Source of the DNA: Lutibacter sp. B2
GTDB taxonomy: Bacteria; Bacillota; Clostridia; Peptostreptococcales; Thermotaleaceae
Assembly (NCBI GenBank): GCA_015686845.1
Contig: JADPRS010000008.1
Location: 1 to 64,000 of the forward strand
Reading direction: 5' to 3'
Length of the DNA: 64,000 nt
Positions 28,219 to 36,043 of this stretch are shown here, piece by piece (within the stretch, counting starts at the first letter, position 1; each line of letters opens with the position of its first letter). A program made the position numbers and the translations under genes. Under the pieces are notes generated by a model. The model searched no databases. It worked only from the letters and a program-made list of their open reading frames with translations, and was not told where the DNA came from.

Positions 28219-28671
28219 ATGTTAGAATACTATATGAAAGAAGCATTAAAAGAGGCCGAAAAAGCAAAAGCATTAAAAGAGGTTCCTATTGGAGCTGTAA
28301 TCGTAAAGAATGGAGAAATTATTGCAAGAGCACATAATTTAAGAGAAACAGACAAAGATCCTACTGCCCATGCAGAAGTTTTGGCCATAAAAAAAGCATC
28401 AAAAGTTTTAGGTGGCTGGAGGCTTATGGGCTGTGAGATGTATGTTACAGTAGAACCTTGTCCCATGTGTGCAGGGGCAATTATGTTATCAAGAATTGAA
28501 AAATTAGTAATAGGAACCATGGACCCTAAGGGAGGAGCTGCAGGGTCAATTCTGAATATACCTGAAGATGATAGATTCAATCATACAACAGAGGTAGTAA
28601 GGGGGATTCTACAAGAGGAATGTTCAGGAATTATGAAGGAATTTTTTAAAGTCTTAAGAAGTAGAAAATAA
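28219..28671 (+). CDS. tadA: tRNA-specific adenosine deaminase
   Basis: 150-residue zinc enzyme converting A34 to inosine in tRNA-Arg(ACG). The deaminase motifs are HAEVLAIKKA (zinc ligand His and catalytic Glu) and PCPMCAGAI (two cysteine ligands). The length and MKEALKEAEKA-type N-terminus fit TadA rather than cytidine deaminase. ATG follows AAGGAAGG. A possible promoter has TATACT at 28160-28165. It is ended by its own terminator. Confidence 0.93.
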   Translation: MLEYYMKEALKEAEKAKALKEVPIGAVIVKNGEIIARAHNLRETDKDPTAHAEVLAIKKASKVLGGWRLMGCEMYVTVEPCPMCAGAIMLSRIEKLVIGTMDPKGGAAGSILNIPEDDRFNHTTEVVRGILQEECSGIMKEFFKVLRSRK

Positions 28672-28690
28672 ATTCATATGGATAGATGTC

Positions 28691-28723
28691 AGGGCTACAG
28701 GTTTATATCTGTAGCCCTTTTTT
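28691..28723 (+). terminator. Terminator after tadA
   Basis: AGGGCTACAG pairs exactly with CTGTAGCCCT, followed by a T run. Confidence 0.92.
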
Positions 28724-28821
28724 AGTTTTTTGTTTGGACATGATAAAAATGTAACCTAATTTCATTAATATCCATAGTATGGAATTAAGGAAAAATATAG
28801 GGTCATTTATATTTGCTATTG

Positions 28822-28835
28822 TTAGCTTTGGCTAA
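28822..28835. promoter_or_regulatory. Candidate iron-regulator operator upstream of feoA
   Basis: The palindrome TTAGC-TTTG-GCTAA lies 27 bases before the feoA start and overlaps the likely promoter region. Its TTAG/CTAA arms resemble DtxR-type operators, and a DtxR-family gene lies at the end of the feo cluster. Confidence 0.4.
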
Positions 28836-28861
28836 TATCTTTATAAACAAGGAGGATAATT

Positions 28862-29119
28862 ATGAAAGAAGGATATATATATGAAAAAATCATGCCTTTA
28901 TCTGAAATTGATGTAGGGTATACAGTTCAAGTATTGAAACTGTTAACCACAGGGTTACAAAGGAGAAGAATGCTAGACTTAGGGCTCATTCCAGGAACGG
29001 TTATAGAAGTTTTAAGAAAAAGCCCTTTAGCAGATCCGATTGCTTATAATATCAGAGGTGCAACCATAGCTTTAAGAACAGAAGAATCACGACAGATTTT
29101 AGTAAGACAAATGAATTAG
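28862..29119 (+). CDS. feoA: Ferrous iron transport protein A
   Basis: 85-residue SH3-like protein that assists FeoB-mediated Fe2+ uptake. It shows the FeoA pattern: RRRMLDLGLIPGTVIEVLRKSPLADPIAYNIRG. The N-terminus is slightly extended (MKEGYIYEKIMPLSEIDVG). ATG follows AAGGAGG. Its stop codon immediately precedes the folded intergenic element that separates it from feoB. Confidence 0.93.
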   Translation: MKEGYIYEKIMPLSEIDVGYTVQVLKLLTTGLQRRRMLDLGLIPGTVIEVLRKSPLADPIAYNIRGATIALRTEESRQILVRQMN

Positions 29120-29254
29120 AGATAAACAACTTAGATATTAACTATAGCAAGGGAGTAATTATATAAACGTCGTTCCGGCAAGTATGAAGATTGCAAGTCA
29201 CTCCTTATTATATAATTACGCCCTTTTAAAATTAAAGGATGAAGTTGTTTATCT
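29120..29254 (+). ncRNA. Highly structured intergenic element between feoA and feoB
   Basis: A 135-base element closed by a perfect 13-bp helix: AGATAAACAACTT (29120-29132) with AAGTTGTTTATCT (29242-29254). Inside are a 16-base arm pair GGGAGTAATTATATAA / TTATATAATTACGCCC (29151-29166 / 29208-29223, one mismatch) and a small hairpin CCTTT/AAAGG (29222-29238). It fills the whole gap from the feoA stop almost to the feoB ribosome site. It could be a regulatory RNA or a small inverted-repeat insertion; I recognise no known class. Confidence 0.5.
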
Positions 29255-29284
29255 ATAATGGATTGTGCAAAGGGGGATAAAATT

Positions 29285-30079
29285 ATGAGCTTAATGTGTA
29301 AATCTTGTAGTAAAGCAGTATTAAATAAAAAATTTAATATTAAACTAAATTGTCATGATGACCTAGTGATTGCACTAGCGGGCAATCCTAATGTTGGCAA
29401 AAGTACAGTTTTTAATGCATTAACAGGATTAAATCAGCATACGGGTAACTGGCCAGGAAAAACCGTTGAAAATGCTCGTGGAAATTATAAGCATAAAGAT
29501 AAGAAGTTTGTTCTTGTTGATTTACCTGGAACGTACTCATTATTAGCAAATTCTGTAGAGGAACAGGTAGCGAGAGATTTTATTTGTTTTGGAAAACCCA
29601 ATGCTACCATTGTAGTTACGGATGCTACTTGTCTTGAAAGAAATTTAAACTTGGTTCTTCAAGTAATGGAGCTAACGGATAAAGTTATATTATGTGTGAA
29701 TTTAATGGATGAAGCAAAACGAAAAAAAATTAAAGTAGATATAAAAGGATTAGAAAAAGAATTAGGGATTCCTGTTGTGGGTACAACAGCAAGAAGTGGG
29801 GAAGGATTACAGGAATTAATGGATCAGGTATATGAAATTGCTTTGGGTTTTCAAACAACTTCTCCTAGGCCACTTGTTTATACACCTGATGTTGAATGGA
29901 AGATAGAGGAATTAACACCAAAGTTAGTAGAACTATTAGAAGGTAAATTAAATCCTAGATGGGTAGCTTTAAGGCTTATAGAAGGTGACCCAACCATATT
30001 AGATTCTATTCGAAACTTTTTATATGATGATAAGGATTCTAATGCCCAAGAGGAGGTTGCTTGTATTTATGAATGTTAA
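29285..30079 (+). CDS. feoB: FeoB N-terminal GTPase part (split FeoB)
   Basis: 264 residues corresponding to the cytoplasmic G-protein domain of the Fe2+ transporter FeoB. The N-terminus has a CKSC motif. GTPase motifs: G1 GNPNVGKST, G3 DLPGTY, G4 NLMDEA; a helical spacer region follows. The frame ends at 30079, where an intact FeoB would continue into its membrane domain. The start ATG at 29285 follows AAAGGGGG. The next gene supplies the membrane part in another frame. Either two separate subunits or a frameshifted gene. Confidence 0.88.
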   Translation: MSLMCKSCSKAVLNKKFNIKLNCHDDLVIALAGNPNVGKSTVFNALTGLNQHTGNWPGKTVENARGNYKHKDKKFVLVDLPGTYSLLANSVEEQVARDFICFGKPNATIVVTDATCLERNLNLVLQVMELTDKVILCVNLMDEAKRKKIKVDIKGLEKELGIPVVGTTARSGEGLQELMDQVYEIALGFQTTSPRPLVYTPDVEWKIEELTPKLVELLEGKLNPRWVALRLIEGDPTILDSIRNFLYDDKDSNAQEEVACIYEC

Positions 30080-31472
30080 CCAAGGCTATCAATCATATAA
30101 AGAACTTATTACTATACAGAATGAGTTATATGAAGAAGGAGAAAATGAATTAAGGGATAGTATTGTAAGTAGTATATATATGCAAGCCGAAGAAATAGCC
30201 AATAAAGTAGTGGAAAGAGATCAAACAAAGAAATTCTACTGGGATAAGAAATTAGATGATATTCTTACTTCAAAATATACAGGTTTTCCAATTATGTTTT
30301 TAATATTAGGATTTGTATTTTGGTTAACAGTAACAGGGGCTAATTATCCATCAGCGGTACTTGCGAATGTTTTATTTGATATAGAAGGAGAATTAACCAA
30401 TTGGTTTATGTCTGTGAATGCACCTGAATGGATCCATGGAATGTTAATATTAGGGGTATATAGGACACTGGCATGGGTTGTATCCGTAATGCTACCACCA
30501 ATGGCCATTTTCTTCCCCTGCTTTACCTTATTAGAAGATTTAGGATATCTTCCCCGTGTAGCTTTTAACTTAGATAAATTATTCAAAAAAGCAGGTGCCC
30601 ATGGAAAACAATCCCTTACCATGAGTATGGGATTTGGATGTAATGCTGCAGGTGTGATTGCATGTAGGATCATAGAATCTCCTAGAGAACGATTGATTGC
30701 AATGCTTACGAATAACTTTGTTCCATGCAATGGTCGTTTTCCAACTTTGATTGCTTTGGCAACCATATTTGTTGGAGGTTGGGTTGGTAGTCAGTACAGT
30801 ATATTTGCTGCATCCTTATTTGTATCATTTCTAGTTTTAATAGGAATTGGAGTAACATTACTTGTTTCCTGGGCACTTTCAAAAACATTATTAAAAGGAG
30901 TACCATCCTCTTTTACCTTAGAGTTGCCACCTTATAGAAGACCACAGTTTGGAAGAATTATATATACGTCTATGATTGATAGAACCCTATTTGTACTTAG
31001 TCGGGCAGTAGTGGTTGCAGCTCCAGCAGGGTTAGTAACATGGATACTAGCGAATGTAATGATTGGAAATCAGAGTATATTAGCCCATGGAGCAGGATTT
31101 TTACAACCCTTTGCACATTTAATTGGTTTAGATGGGTTTATACTAATGGCATTTATTTTAGGATTGCCAGCCAATGAAATTGTATTGCCAATTTTAATTA
31201 TGAGTTATATGTCAAAGGGATCAATGATTGAATTAGATAGTATTCAAGCTATGAAAGAACTATTTATAGCAAATGGATGGACCTGGTTAACAACACTAAA
31301 CGTAATGCTGTTCTCATTACTCCATTATCCTTGTGCAACAACACTCTGGACAATGAAAAAAGAAAGTGGAAGTACGAAATGGACCTTATTTGGAGCTATT
31401 ATGCCAACTGTAATAGCAGTTGTTGTATTATTGGTTATAACGCAAGTAGTCCGATTACTAGGTTTAGTATAA
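30069..31472 (+). CDS. feoB: FeoB C-terminal membrane part (split FeoB, Gate domains)
   Basis: 467 residues carrying the transmembrane permease of FeoB, with Gate-type segments (GFGCNAAGVIACRIIESPRERLIAMLTNNFVPCNGR) and about eight membrane helices. Its first 70 residues match the FeoB linker (ILTSKYTGFPIMFLILGFVFW). The ATG at 30069 overlaps the end of the GTPase gene by 11 bases, and AGGAGG stands 12 bases before it, so it could be translated as a separate coupled subunit. Going from the first frame to this one would need a +1 shift; I see no obvious slippery site. Confidence 0.88.
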   Translation: MNVNQGYQSYKELITIQNELYEEGENELRDSIVSSIYMQAEEIANKVVERDQTKKFYWDKKLDDILTSKYTGFPIMFLILGFVFWLTVTGANYPSAVLANVLFDIEGELTNWFMSVNAPEWIHGMLILGVYRTLAWVVSVMLPPMAIFFPCFTLLEDLGYLPRVAFNLDKLFKKAGAHGKQSLTMSMGFGCNAAGVIACRIIESPRERLIAMLTNNFVPCNGRFPTLIALATIFVGGWVGSQYSIFAASLFVSFLVLIGIGVTLLVSWALSKTLLKGVPSSFTLELPPYRRPQFGRIIYTSMIDRTLFVLSRAVVVAAPAGLVTWILANVMIGNQSILAHGAGFLQPFAHLIGLDGFILMAFILGLPANEIVLPILIMSYMSKGSMIELDSIQAMKELFIANGWTWLTTLNVMLFSLLHYPCATTLWTMKKESGSTKWTLFGAIMPTVIAVVVLLVITQVVRLLGLV

Positions 31473-31478
31473 TGGTAA

Positions 31479-31522
31479 AAAATAAGAATAAACACGGATA
31501 TAGCCGTGTTTATTCTTATTTT
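31479..31522. terminator. Bidirectional terminator between feoB and the DtxR-family gene
   Basis: AAAATAAGAATAAACACGG pairs perfectly with CCGTGTTTATTCTTATTTT around a 6-base loop; the right arm includes the stop codon of the DtxR-family gene. Confidence 0.92.
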
Positions 31523-31956
31523 TGAATGTATTCGCTCCAATGCTGATCTATGATACTGTTATTGAATTCATCAAACATTTTTTTTACTTGATCCTGATGC
31601 ATAAAAGCAATCAAATTTTCTATGGCAGATATGGTGGGTGAACTCAAATAATGTTCCATTGCTTCAGCTTCCTTTCCTTTATCACAATAACTATGAATAA
31701 CGGTTAAAAACTCTTGTAGTACGGCGTTTCTTTTTACTAATAAATTGCCTAGTTTTTTACCTTTTGGGGTTAGGCTAATTTCAGAATATCTTTCATAGTT
31801 TATATAGTTTTCACCATTTAATTTTTTCAGTGCTTTTACTACGGATGGAGAGGATACACTTAGTTGGTCAGCGATATCTCTAACTCTTATGTTATCTTTT
31901 AGTGTAGATAATCGATAAATCTCTTCTAGATAATCCTCTAAACTAGGGGAGAGCAT
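31516..31956 (-). CDS. DtxR/MntR-family metal-dependent repressor
   Basis: 146-residue regulator. N-terminal winged helix begins LSPSLEDYLEEIYRLS, with recognition-helix region VRDIADQLSVSSPSVVKALKKL, followed by the dimerisation/metal domain (EAEAMEHYLS, with His and Glu ligands). No SH3-like C-terminal domain, as in MntR-length members. ATG follows AAGGAAGG. Being convergent with feoAB, it is a good candidate for iron- or manganese-dependent control of that cluster; which metal is not decided by sequence. Confidence 0.88.
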   Translation of the reverse strand: MLSPSLEDYLEEIYRLSTLKDNIRVRDIADQLSVSSPSVVKALKKLNGENYINYERYSEISLTPKGKKLGNLLVKRNAVLQEFLTVIHSYCDKGKEAEAMEHYLSSPTISAIENLIAFMHQDQVKKMFDEFNNSIIDQHWSEYIQK

Positions 31957-32074
31957 AAATAACCTTCCTTTCTTATGGCGTATAAAACCGAATATTTAAA
32001 GAAAATTTATCAGTCATTGTTATAGCTATGTATAAACATCTGTAAAAATTACATGTTTTAACTTGATTTTTGCA

Positions 32075-32111
32075 GGTTAAAATTGTTAACCGTCCCTATT
32101 CGTGATAGAAT
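32075..32111 (+). promoter_or_regulatory. Promoter of the helicase gene with overlapping palindrome
   Basis: The palindrome GGTTAA-AATTG-TTAACC (32075-32091) overlaps a candidate -35 (TTGTTA, 32083-32088) that is 17 bases from TAGAAT (32106-32111). It sits between the divergent DtxR-family and helicase genes and could serve either. Confidence 0.45.
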
Positions 32112-32180
32112 GACAGAATGCGGAATGAATTAACGAATGGATGACAATAATAAATAACAAATATGAAAGGAATGAATATT

Positions 32181-33461
32181 ATGAGTAATTTTTTAGATAT
32201 TGGAATTAGACAAGAATTAACAGATATATTGAAGAAAAATGGTATTTCAAAACCAACTCAGATACAAGAGCAATCTATTCCAGCATTATTAAAAGGAAGA
32301 GATGTTATCGCACAAGCACATACAGGAACGGGAAAAACACTTGCATTTTTGCTTCCTATTATGGAAGCTGTAGAGCCAGATAAATCTTTTGTACAAGCAT
32401 TGATTATTACACCTACGCGAGAATTGGCTATCCAAATTACAGCAGAAGCTAAAAAGCTTACAGAAGGTAAGGGCGTGAATATATTATCAGCCTACGGAGG
32501 ACAAGATGTAGAGAGACAAGTTAAAAGGCTAAAGGGCAATATTCATATCGTCATTGCTACACCTGGAAGATTAATCGATCATTTAAGACGTGAAAGTATT
32601 GAATTTAGTAAACTTAAAATGATGGTACTGGATGAAGCTGATCAGATGCTTCACCTAGGATTTTTAAAAGATATAGAAGACATCGTGTGTAATACACCAA
32701 AAAGACGCCAAACAATGTTTTTCTCTGCAACCATGCCAGAACAAATTCGTAAGCTAGCTTCAAGATATATGAAAAATCCATTACATATACAAGCAGAGAA
32801 TAAAAACATCGTATTAGATGAAATAAAGCAAGTGGTAGTTAAAACCACTGAAAAAGGAAAATTGGATGCACTTTGTAATTATATAGATGAGAATAATCCT
32901 TTTATGGCCATTATATTTTGTAATACAAAGAATGCTACAATGAAGCTTAATGAAGAATTATGCACAAGAGGATATAATTGTAATGAACTTCACGGGGATA
33001 TGATTCAAAGTAAACGTGAAAAAGTAATGAAGTCTTTTAGAAAACTAGAATTACCATTTTTAGTTGCTACAGATTTAGCTGCTCGTGGTCTTGATATAGA
33101 GGGGATTACCCATGTATTTAACTATGAGATAACACATGATACGAAACTTCACATTCATCGTATAGGGCGTACAGGTAGAGCTGGAGAGAGTGGAATTGCT
33201 GTTACCTTTGTTACACCTGAAAGTGCAGAGGCATTACGTTCTATTGAAAAAGGAATAAAAATGACGATTAAAAATGATAAAGGTACAGATGAAGGCAAAG
33301 AGATTGAAAAAAAAGCAGATCATAAATCTAAAAAGTATGGTCAAAATAGAAATAAGAAAAATACCGATTCTAAGGATTCTAAGTATGGCCAGAATAGAAA
33401 TAAAAAAAATAGCGATTCTAAGGATTCGAAGGATTCTAAGTATAAGACGAAAAAAAGATAG
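32181..33461 (+). CDS. DEAD-box RNA helicase with basic repeat tail
   Basis: 426-residue ATP-dependent RNA helicase. Motifs in order: Q motif (PTQIQEQSIP), AHTGTGKT, PTRELAIQ, LDEADQML, SATMP, then C-terminal RecA domain with DLAARGLDIEG and HRIGRTGRAGESG. The tail (about 365-426) is highly basic and contains two near-identical 16-residue repeats rich in Lys, Asn, Ser and Asp, presumably for nonspecific RNA binding. Start at 32181 follows AAAGGAATG. Likely acts in ribosome assembly or cold-dependent RNA remodelling. Confidence 0.92.
   Translation: MSNFLDIGIRQELTDILKKNGISKPTQIQEQSIPALLKGRDVIAQAHTGTGKTLAFLLPIMEAVEPDKSFVQALIITPTRELAIQITAEAKKLTEGKGVNILSAYGGQDVERQVKRLKGNIHIVIATPGRLIDHLRRESIEFSKLKMMVLDEADQMLHLGFLKDIEDIVCNTPKRRQTMFFSATMPEQIRKLASRYMKNPLHIQAENKNIVLDEIKQVVVKTTEKGKLDALCNYIDENNPFMAIIFCNTKNATMKLNEELCTRGYNCNELHGDMIQSKREKVMKSFRKLELPFLVATDLAARGLDIEGITHVFNYEITHDTKLHIHRIGRTGRAGESGIAVTFVTPESAEALRSIEKGIKMTIKNDKGTDEGKEIEKKADHKSKKYGQNRNKKNTDSKDSKYGQNRNKKNSDSKDSKDSKYKTKKR
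33333..33428 (+). repeat. Two tandem 48-bp repeats inside the helicase tail
   Basis: Two adjacent 48-base copies encode the unit KYGQNRNKKN-(T/S)-DSKDS, followed by a shorter partial unit (KDSKY). The reading frame is kept, so copy number could vary without breaking the gene. Confidence 0.85.
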
Positions 33462-33472
33462 TAGAAACAGAT

Positions 33473-33515
33473 ATTAACCACATCTTAAGTTTTAAGATGT
33501 GGTTAATATTTTTTT
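33473..33515 (+). terminator. Terminator after the helicase gene
   Basis: ATTAACCACATCTTAA pairs with TTAAGATGTGGTTAAT, followed by a T run. Confidence 0.92.
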
Positions 33516-33586
33516 ATGGATTATTAGAATTAAACTATTTACAAATGATATACTATAAATAATTGAATAGATCAGGGGGTATGAAT

Positions 33587-35698
33587 ATGTTGGAAAATGC
33601 ACGTAAAATATTGAAAAAATATTATGGCTATGAAAATTTCAGAAAAGGACAAGAAGAAATTATTAGTAGTATATTAAATAAAAAGGATACATTTGCCATA
33701 ATGCCTACGGGAGCAGGTAAATCTATTTGTTTTCAAATCCCTGCCCTTTTATTAGAGGGGTTAACCATTGTGATTTCACCGTTGATTTCACTTATGAAGG
33801 ATCAAGTAGATGCATTAGATAGTATAGGGATTAAAGCTACATATGTAAATAGTTCATTAGATGCAAGAGAGGTACAAGAAAGAATTGATCAAGCTAAAAA
33901 TGGAGAATATAAGCTTTTGTATGTTGCACCTGAAAGATTGCAGTCATGGGAATTTTGTGCGCTATTAAAAACCATTACAATATCTTTAGTAGCGGTGGAT
34001 GAAGCACATTGTGTATCTCAATGGGGACATGATTTTAGACCAAGCTATAGAGCGATAACAGAATTAATAAATCAATTACCCAATAGACCTATTGTAGGTG
34101 CCTTTACTGCAACAGCTACAGAACAGGTAAAAGAGGATGTAGTAAAGCTTTTATCCCTGAAAAATGAAAATGTATATGTGACAGGATTTGATCGTGAAAA
34201 TTTAACATTTTCTGTTATGAGGGGTATGAATAAAAAAGATTTTATAATGAATTATATACAAGATAATAAAGAGGAAGTGGGCATTATTTATGCATCTACT
34301 AGAAAAGAAGTAGAGAGTATATATGAAAGCTTACATAGAAAAGGATACGCTGTAGGCAAGTATCATGCAGGATTAAATCCTACAGAGAGAAAAGAATCAC
34401 AAGAAGCATTTTTATATGATGATCTAAAAATTATCGTTGCAACCAATGCATTTGGTATGGGGATTGATAAATCAAATGTTAGATATGTAATCCACTACAA
34501 TATACCTAAAAATATGGAAGCCTATTATCAAGAGGCAGGTCGTGCAGGTAGAGATGGTGAACCGAGTGAATGTATTTTATTATTTGCAGCGCAAGATATT
34601 TTAATGCAGAAATTTTTAATGAGTCAAACCTATCTATCACCAGAAAGAGAAAAAAATGAGTACAAAAAACTTCAACTAATGGTTGACTATTGTCATACGA
34701 CGAAATGTTTACGAAAATATATACTAGAATATTTTGGAGAAGAAAAGGTAGTAGATACATGTGGAAATTGTAGTACATGTAATGATGATAGCGAACTTGA
34801 AGATATTACCATAGACGCACAAAAGATTTTTTCATGTATATATCGAATGAAAGAAAGATTTGGAACTTCCCTTGTTGCACAGGTTCTGAAGGGTTCAAAA
34901 AATAAAAAGGTATTACAGTTTGGTTTCAATACATTATCTACCTATGGAATTATGAAAGAATATACGGAAAAAGAATTAAAAGATAGGATGAATATCTTGA
35001 TTGCTGAAGGGTATCTTGGTCTTACGGAGGGACAATATCCAATTGTAAAACTACAAAAGAAAGCGGGAGCAGTATTAAAAAGCCAAGAAAAAGTATTACA
35101 AAAGGTACAGAAGAAAAGAGAAAAAGTGGTTAAAGATCATACCTTATTTGAAATACTTAGAGTTCTTAGAAAGGATATTTCAACGAGAGAAAAAGTTCCA
35201 CCATATATTATATTTGCGGATAGCACCCTTCGTGAAATGGGGGAGTATTGTCCTATAGATCAAGAATCTATCCTTAGGATTAAAGGGGTAGGAGAAGAAA
35301 AGTTAAGAAAATATGGAGATGAATTCCTACGTGTAATTAGAGCGTATGTAGAAGAGAATGGAATAATAGGGAAAGAAATAAAGGAAGAAAAAGAAGAAAA
35401 AATTCCTAGTCATATGATTACTTTTAATATGTATAAAGAGGGGAAATCATTAGAAGAGATTGCAAAAGAAAGAGAGGTAAAAATACTTACTATTAATAAT
35501 CATATTATTCGCTGTGCATCTGAGGGGTTAGAGGTTGATTTATATGATTTTATCCCAAAACATTATGAAAATATTATTTTAGAGAAGATTGATGAAATAG
35601 GGGCAGAAAAATTAAAGCCTATCAAAGAATCACTTCCTGAAGAGGTGAGTTATTTGGCTATTCAAGCGGTACTTTGTAAATATAAAATTATGGGATAA
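33587..35698 (+). CDS. recQ: ATP-dependent DNA helicase RecQ
   Basis: 703-residue 3'-5' DNA helicase for recombination and repair. Helicase core: MPTGAGKS, VDEAHCVSQWGHDFRPSY, TATATEQV, and C-terminal lobe with ATNAFGMGIDKSNVRYVIHY and QEAGRAGRDG. The RecQ zinc element follows (CLRKYILEYFGEE...CGNCSTC), then RQC winged helix and HRDC. The last 80 residues (MITFNMYKEGKSLEEIAKER) form an added helix-turn-helix seen in bacterial RecQ of this length. ATG at 33587 chosen because AGGGGGT lies six bases before it. Confidence 0.94.
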   Translation: MLENARKILKKYYGYENFRKGQEEIISSILNKKDTFAIMPTGAGKSICFQIPALLLEGLTIVISPLISLMKDQVDALDSIGIKATYVNSSLDAREVQERIDQAKNGEYKLLYVAPERLQSWEFCALLKTITISLVAVDEAHCVSQWGHDFRPSYRAITELINQLPNRPIVGAFTATATEQVKEDVVKLLSLKNENVYVTGFDRENLTFSVMRGMNKKDFIMNYIQDNKEEVGIIYASTRKEVESIYESLHRKGYAVGKYHAGLNPTERKESQEAFLYDDLKIIVATNAFGMGIDKSNVRYVIHYNIPKNMEAYYQEAGRAGRDGEPSECILLFAAQDILMQKFLMSQTYLSPEREKNEYKKLQLMVDYCHTTKCLRKYILEYFGEEKVVDTCGNCSTCNDDSELEDITIDAQKIFSCIYRMKERFGTSLVAQVLKGSKNKKVLQFGFNTLSTYGIMKEYTEKELKDRMNILIAEGYLGLTEGQYPIVKLQKKAGAVLKSQEKVLQKVQKKREKVVKDHTLFEILRVLRKDISTREKVPPYIIFADSTLREMGEYCPIDQESILRIKGVGEEKLRKYGDEFLRVIRAYVEENGIIGKEIKEEKEEKIPSHMITFNMYKEGKSLEEIAKEREVKILTINNHIIRCASEGLEVDLYDFIPKHYENIILEKIDEIGAEKLKPIKESLPEEVSYLAIQAVLCKYKIMG

Positions 35699-35714
35699 AA
35701 AGGAGTTTAATAAT

Positions 35715-35927
35715 TTGAAAATGATCATAGACAGATTCGAAAGGGATTATGCAATTTGTGAAAAAGAAAATAGAAAAATGAGTAGGATACAAAAAAGTAA
35801 AATTCCTATTGAGGCTAAAGAAGGAGATGTACTTTTAATAAAGGGTGAGGACATAATAATAGATATAGAAGAAACAATGAAAAGAAAAAAAGAAATAGAA
35901 GAGATTGCAAATGACTTGTGGGACTAA
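35715..35927 (+). CDS. DUF3006-domain protein (70 aa)
   Basis: Small protein matching the DUF3006 pattern: IDRFERDYAICE at the start, IPIEAKEGDVLLI in the middle and a charged RKKEIEEIANDLW tail. Function unknown; these often sit beside metallo-beta-lactamase or repair genes. Start TTG at 35715 is ten bases after AAAGGAG; an ATG two codons on is possible. It lies 16 bases after recQ and is probably cotranscribed with it. Confidence 0.85.
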   Translation: MKMIIDRFERDYAICEKENRKMSRIQKSKIPIEAKEGDVLLIKGEDIIIDIEETMKRKKEIEEIANDLWD

Positions 35928-35932
35928 AGAAT

Positions 35933-35975
35933 AAAGGGATGATTTTCTGATTAGAAAATCATCCCTTTATTTTTT
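35933..35975 (+). terminator. Terminator after recQ-DUF3006
   Basis: AAAGGGATGATTTTCT pairs with AGAAAATCATCCCTTT, then a T run. Confidence 0.92.
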
Positions 35976-36043
35976 GAAATTAAATAATTGGAATTATATC
36001 CACAAAAATGGGAAATATATATTTGAGGGGAGGGGATAAGTAT

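Noticed and set aside
33333-33428. CRISPR array
   Set aside because: The two 48-bp units are directly adjacent with no spacers and encode a protein repeat in frame.
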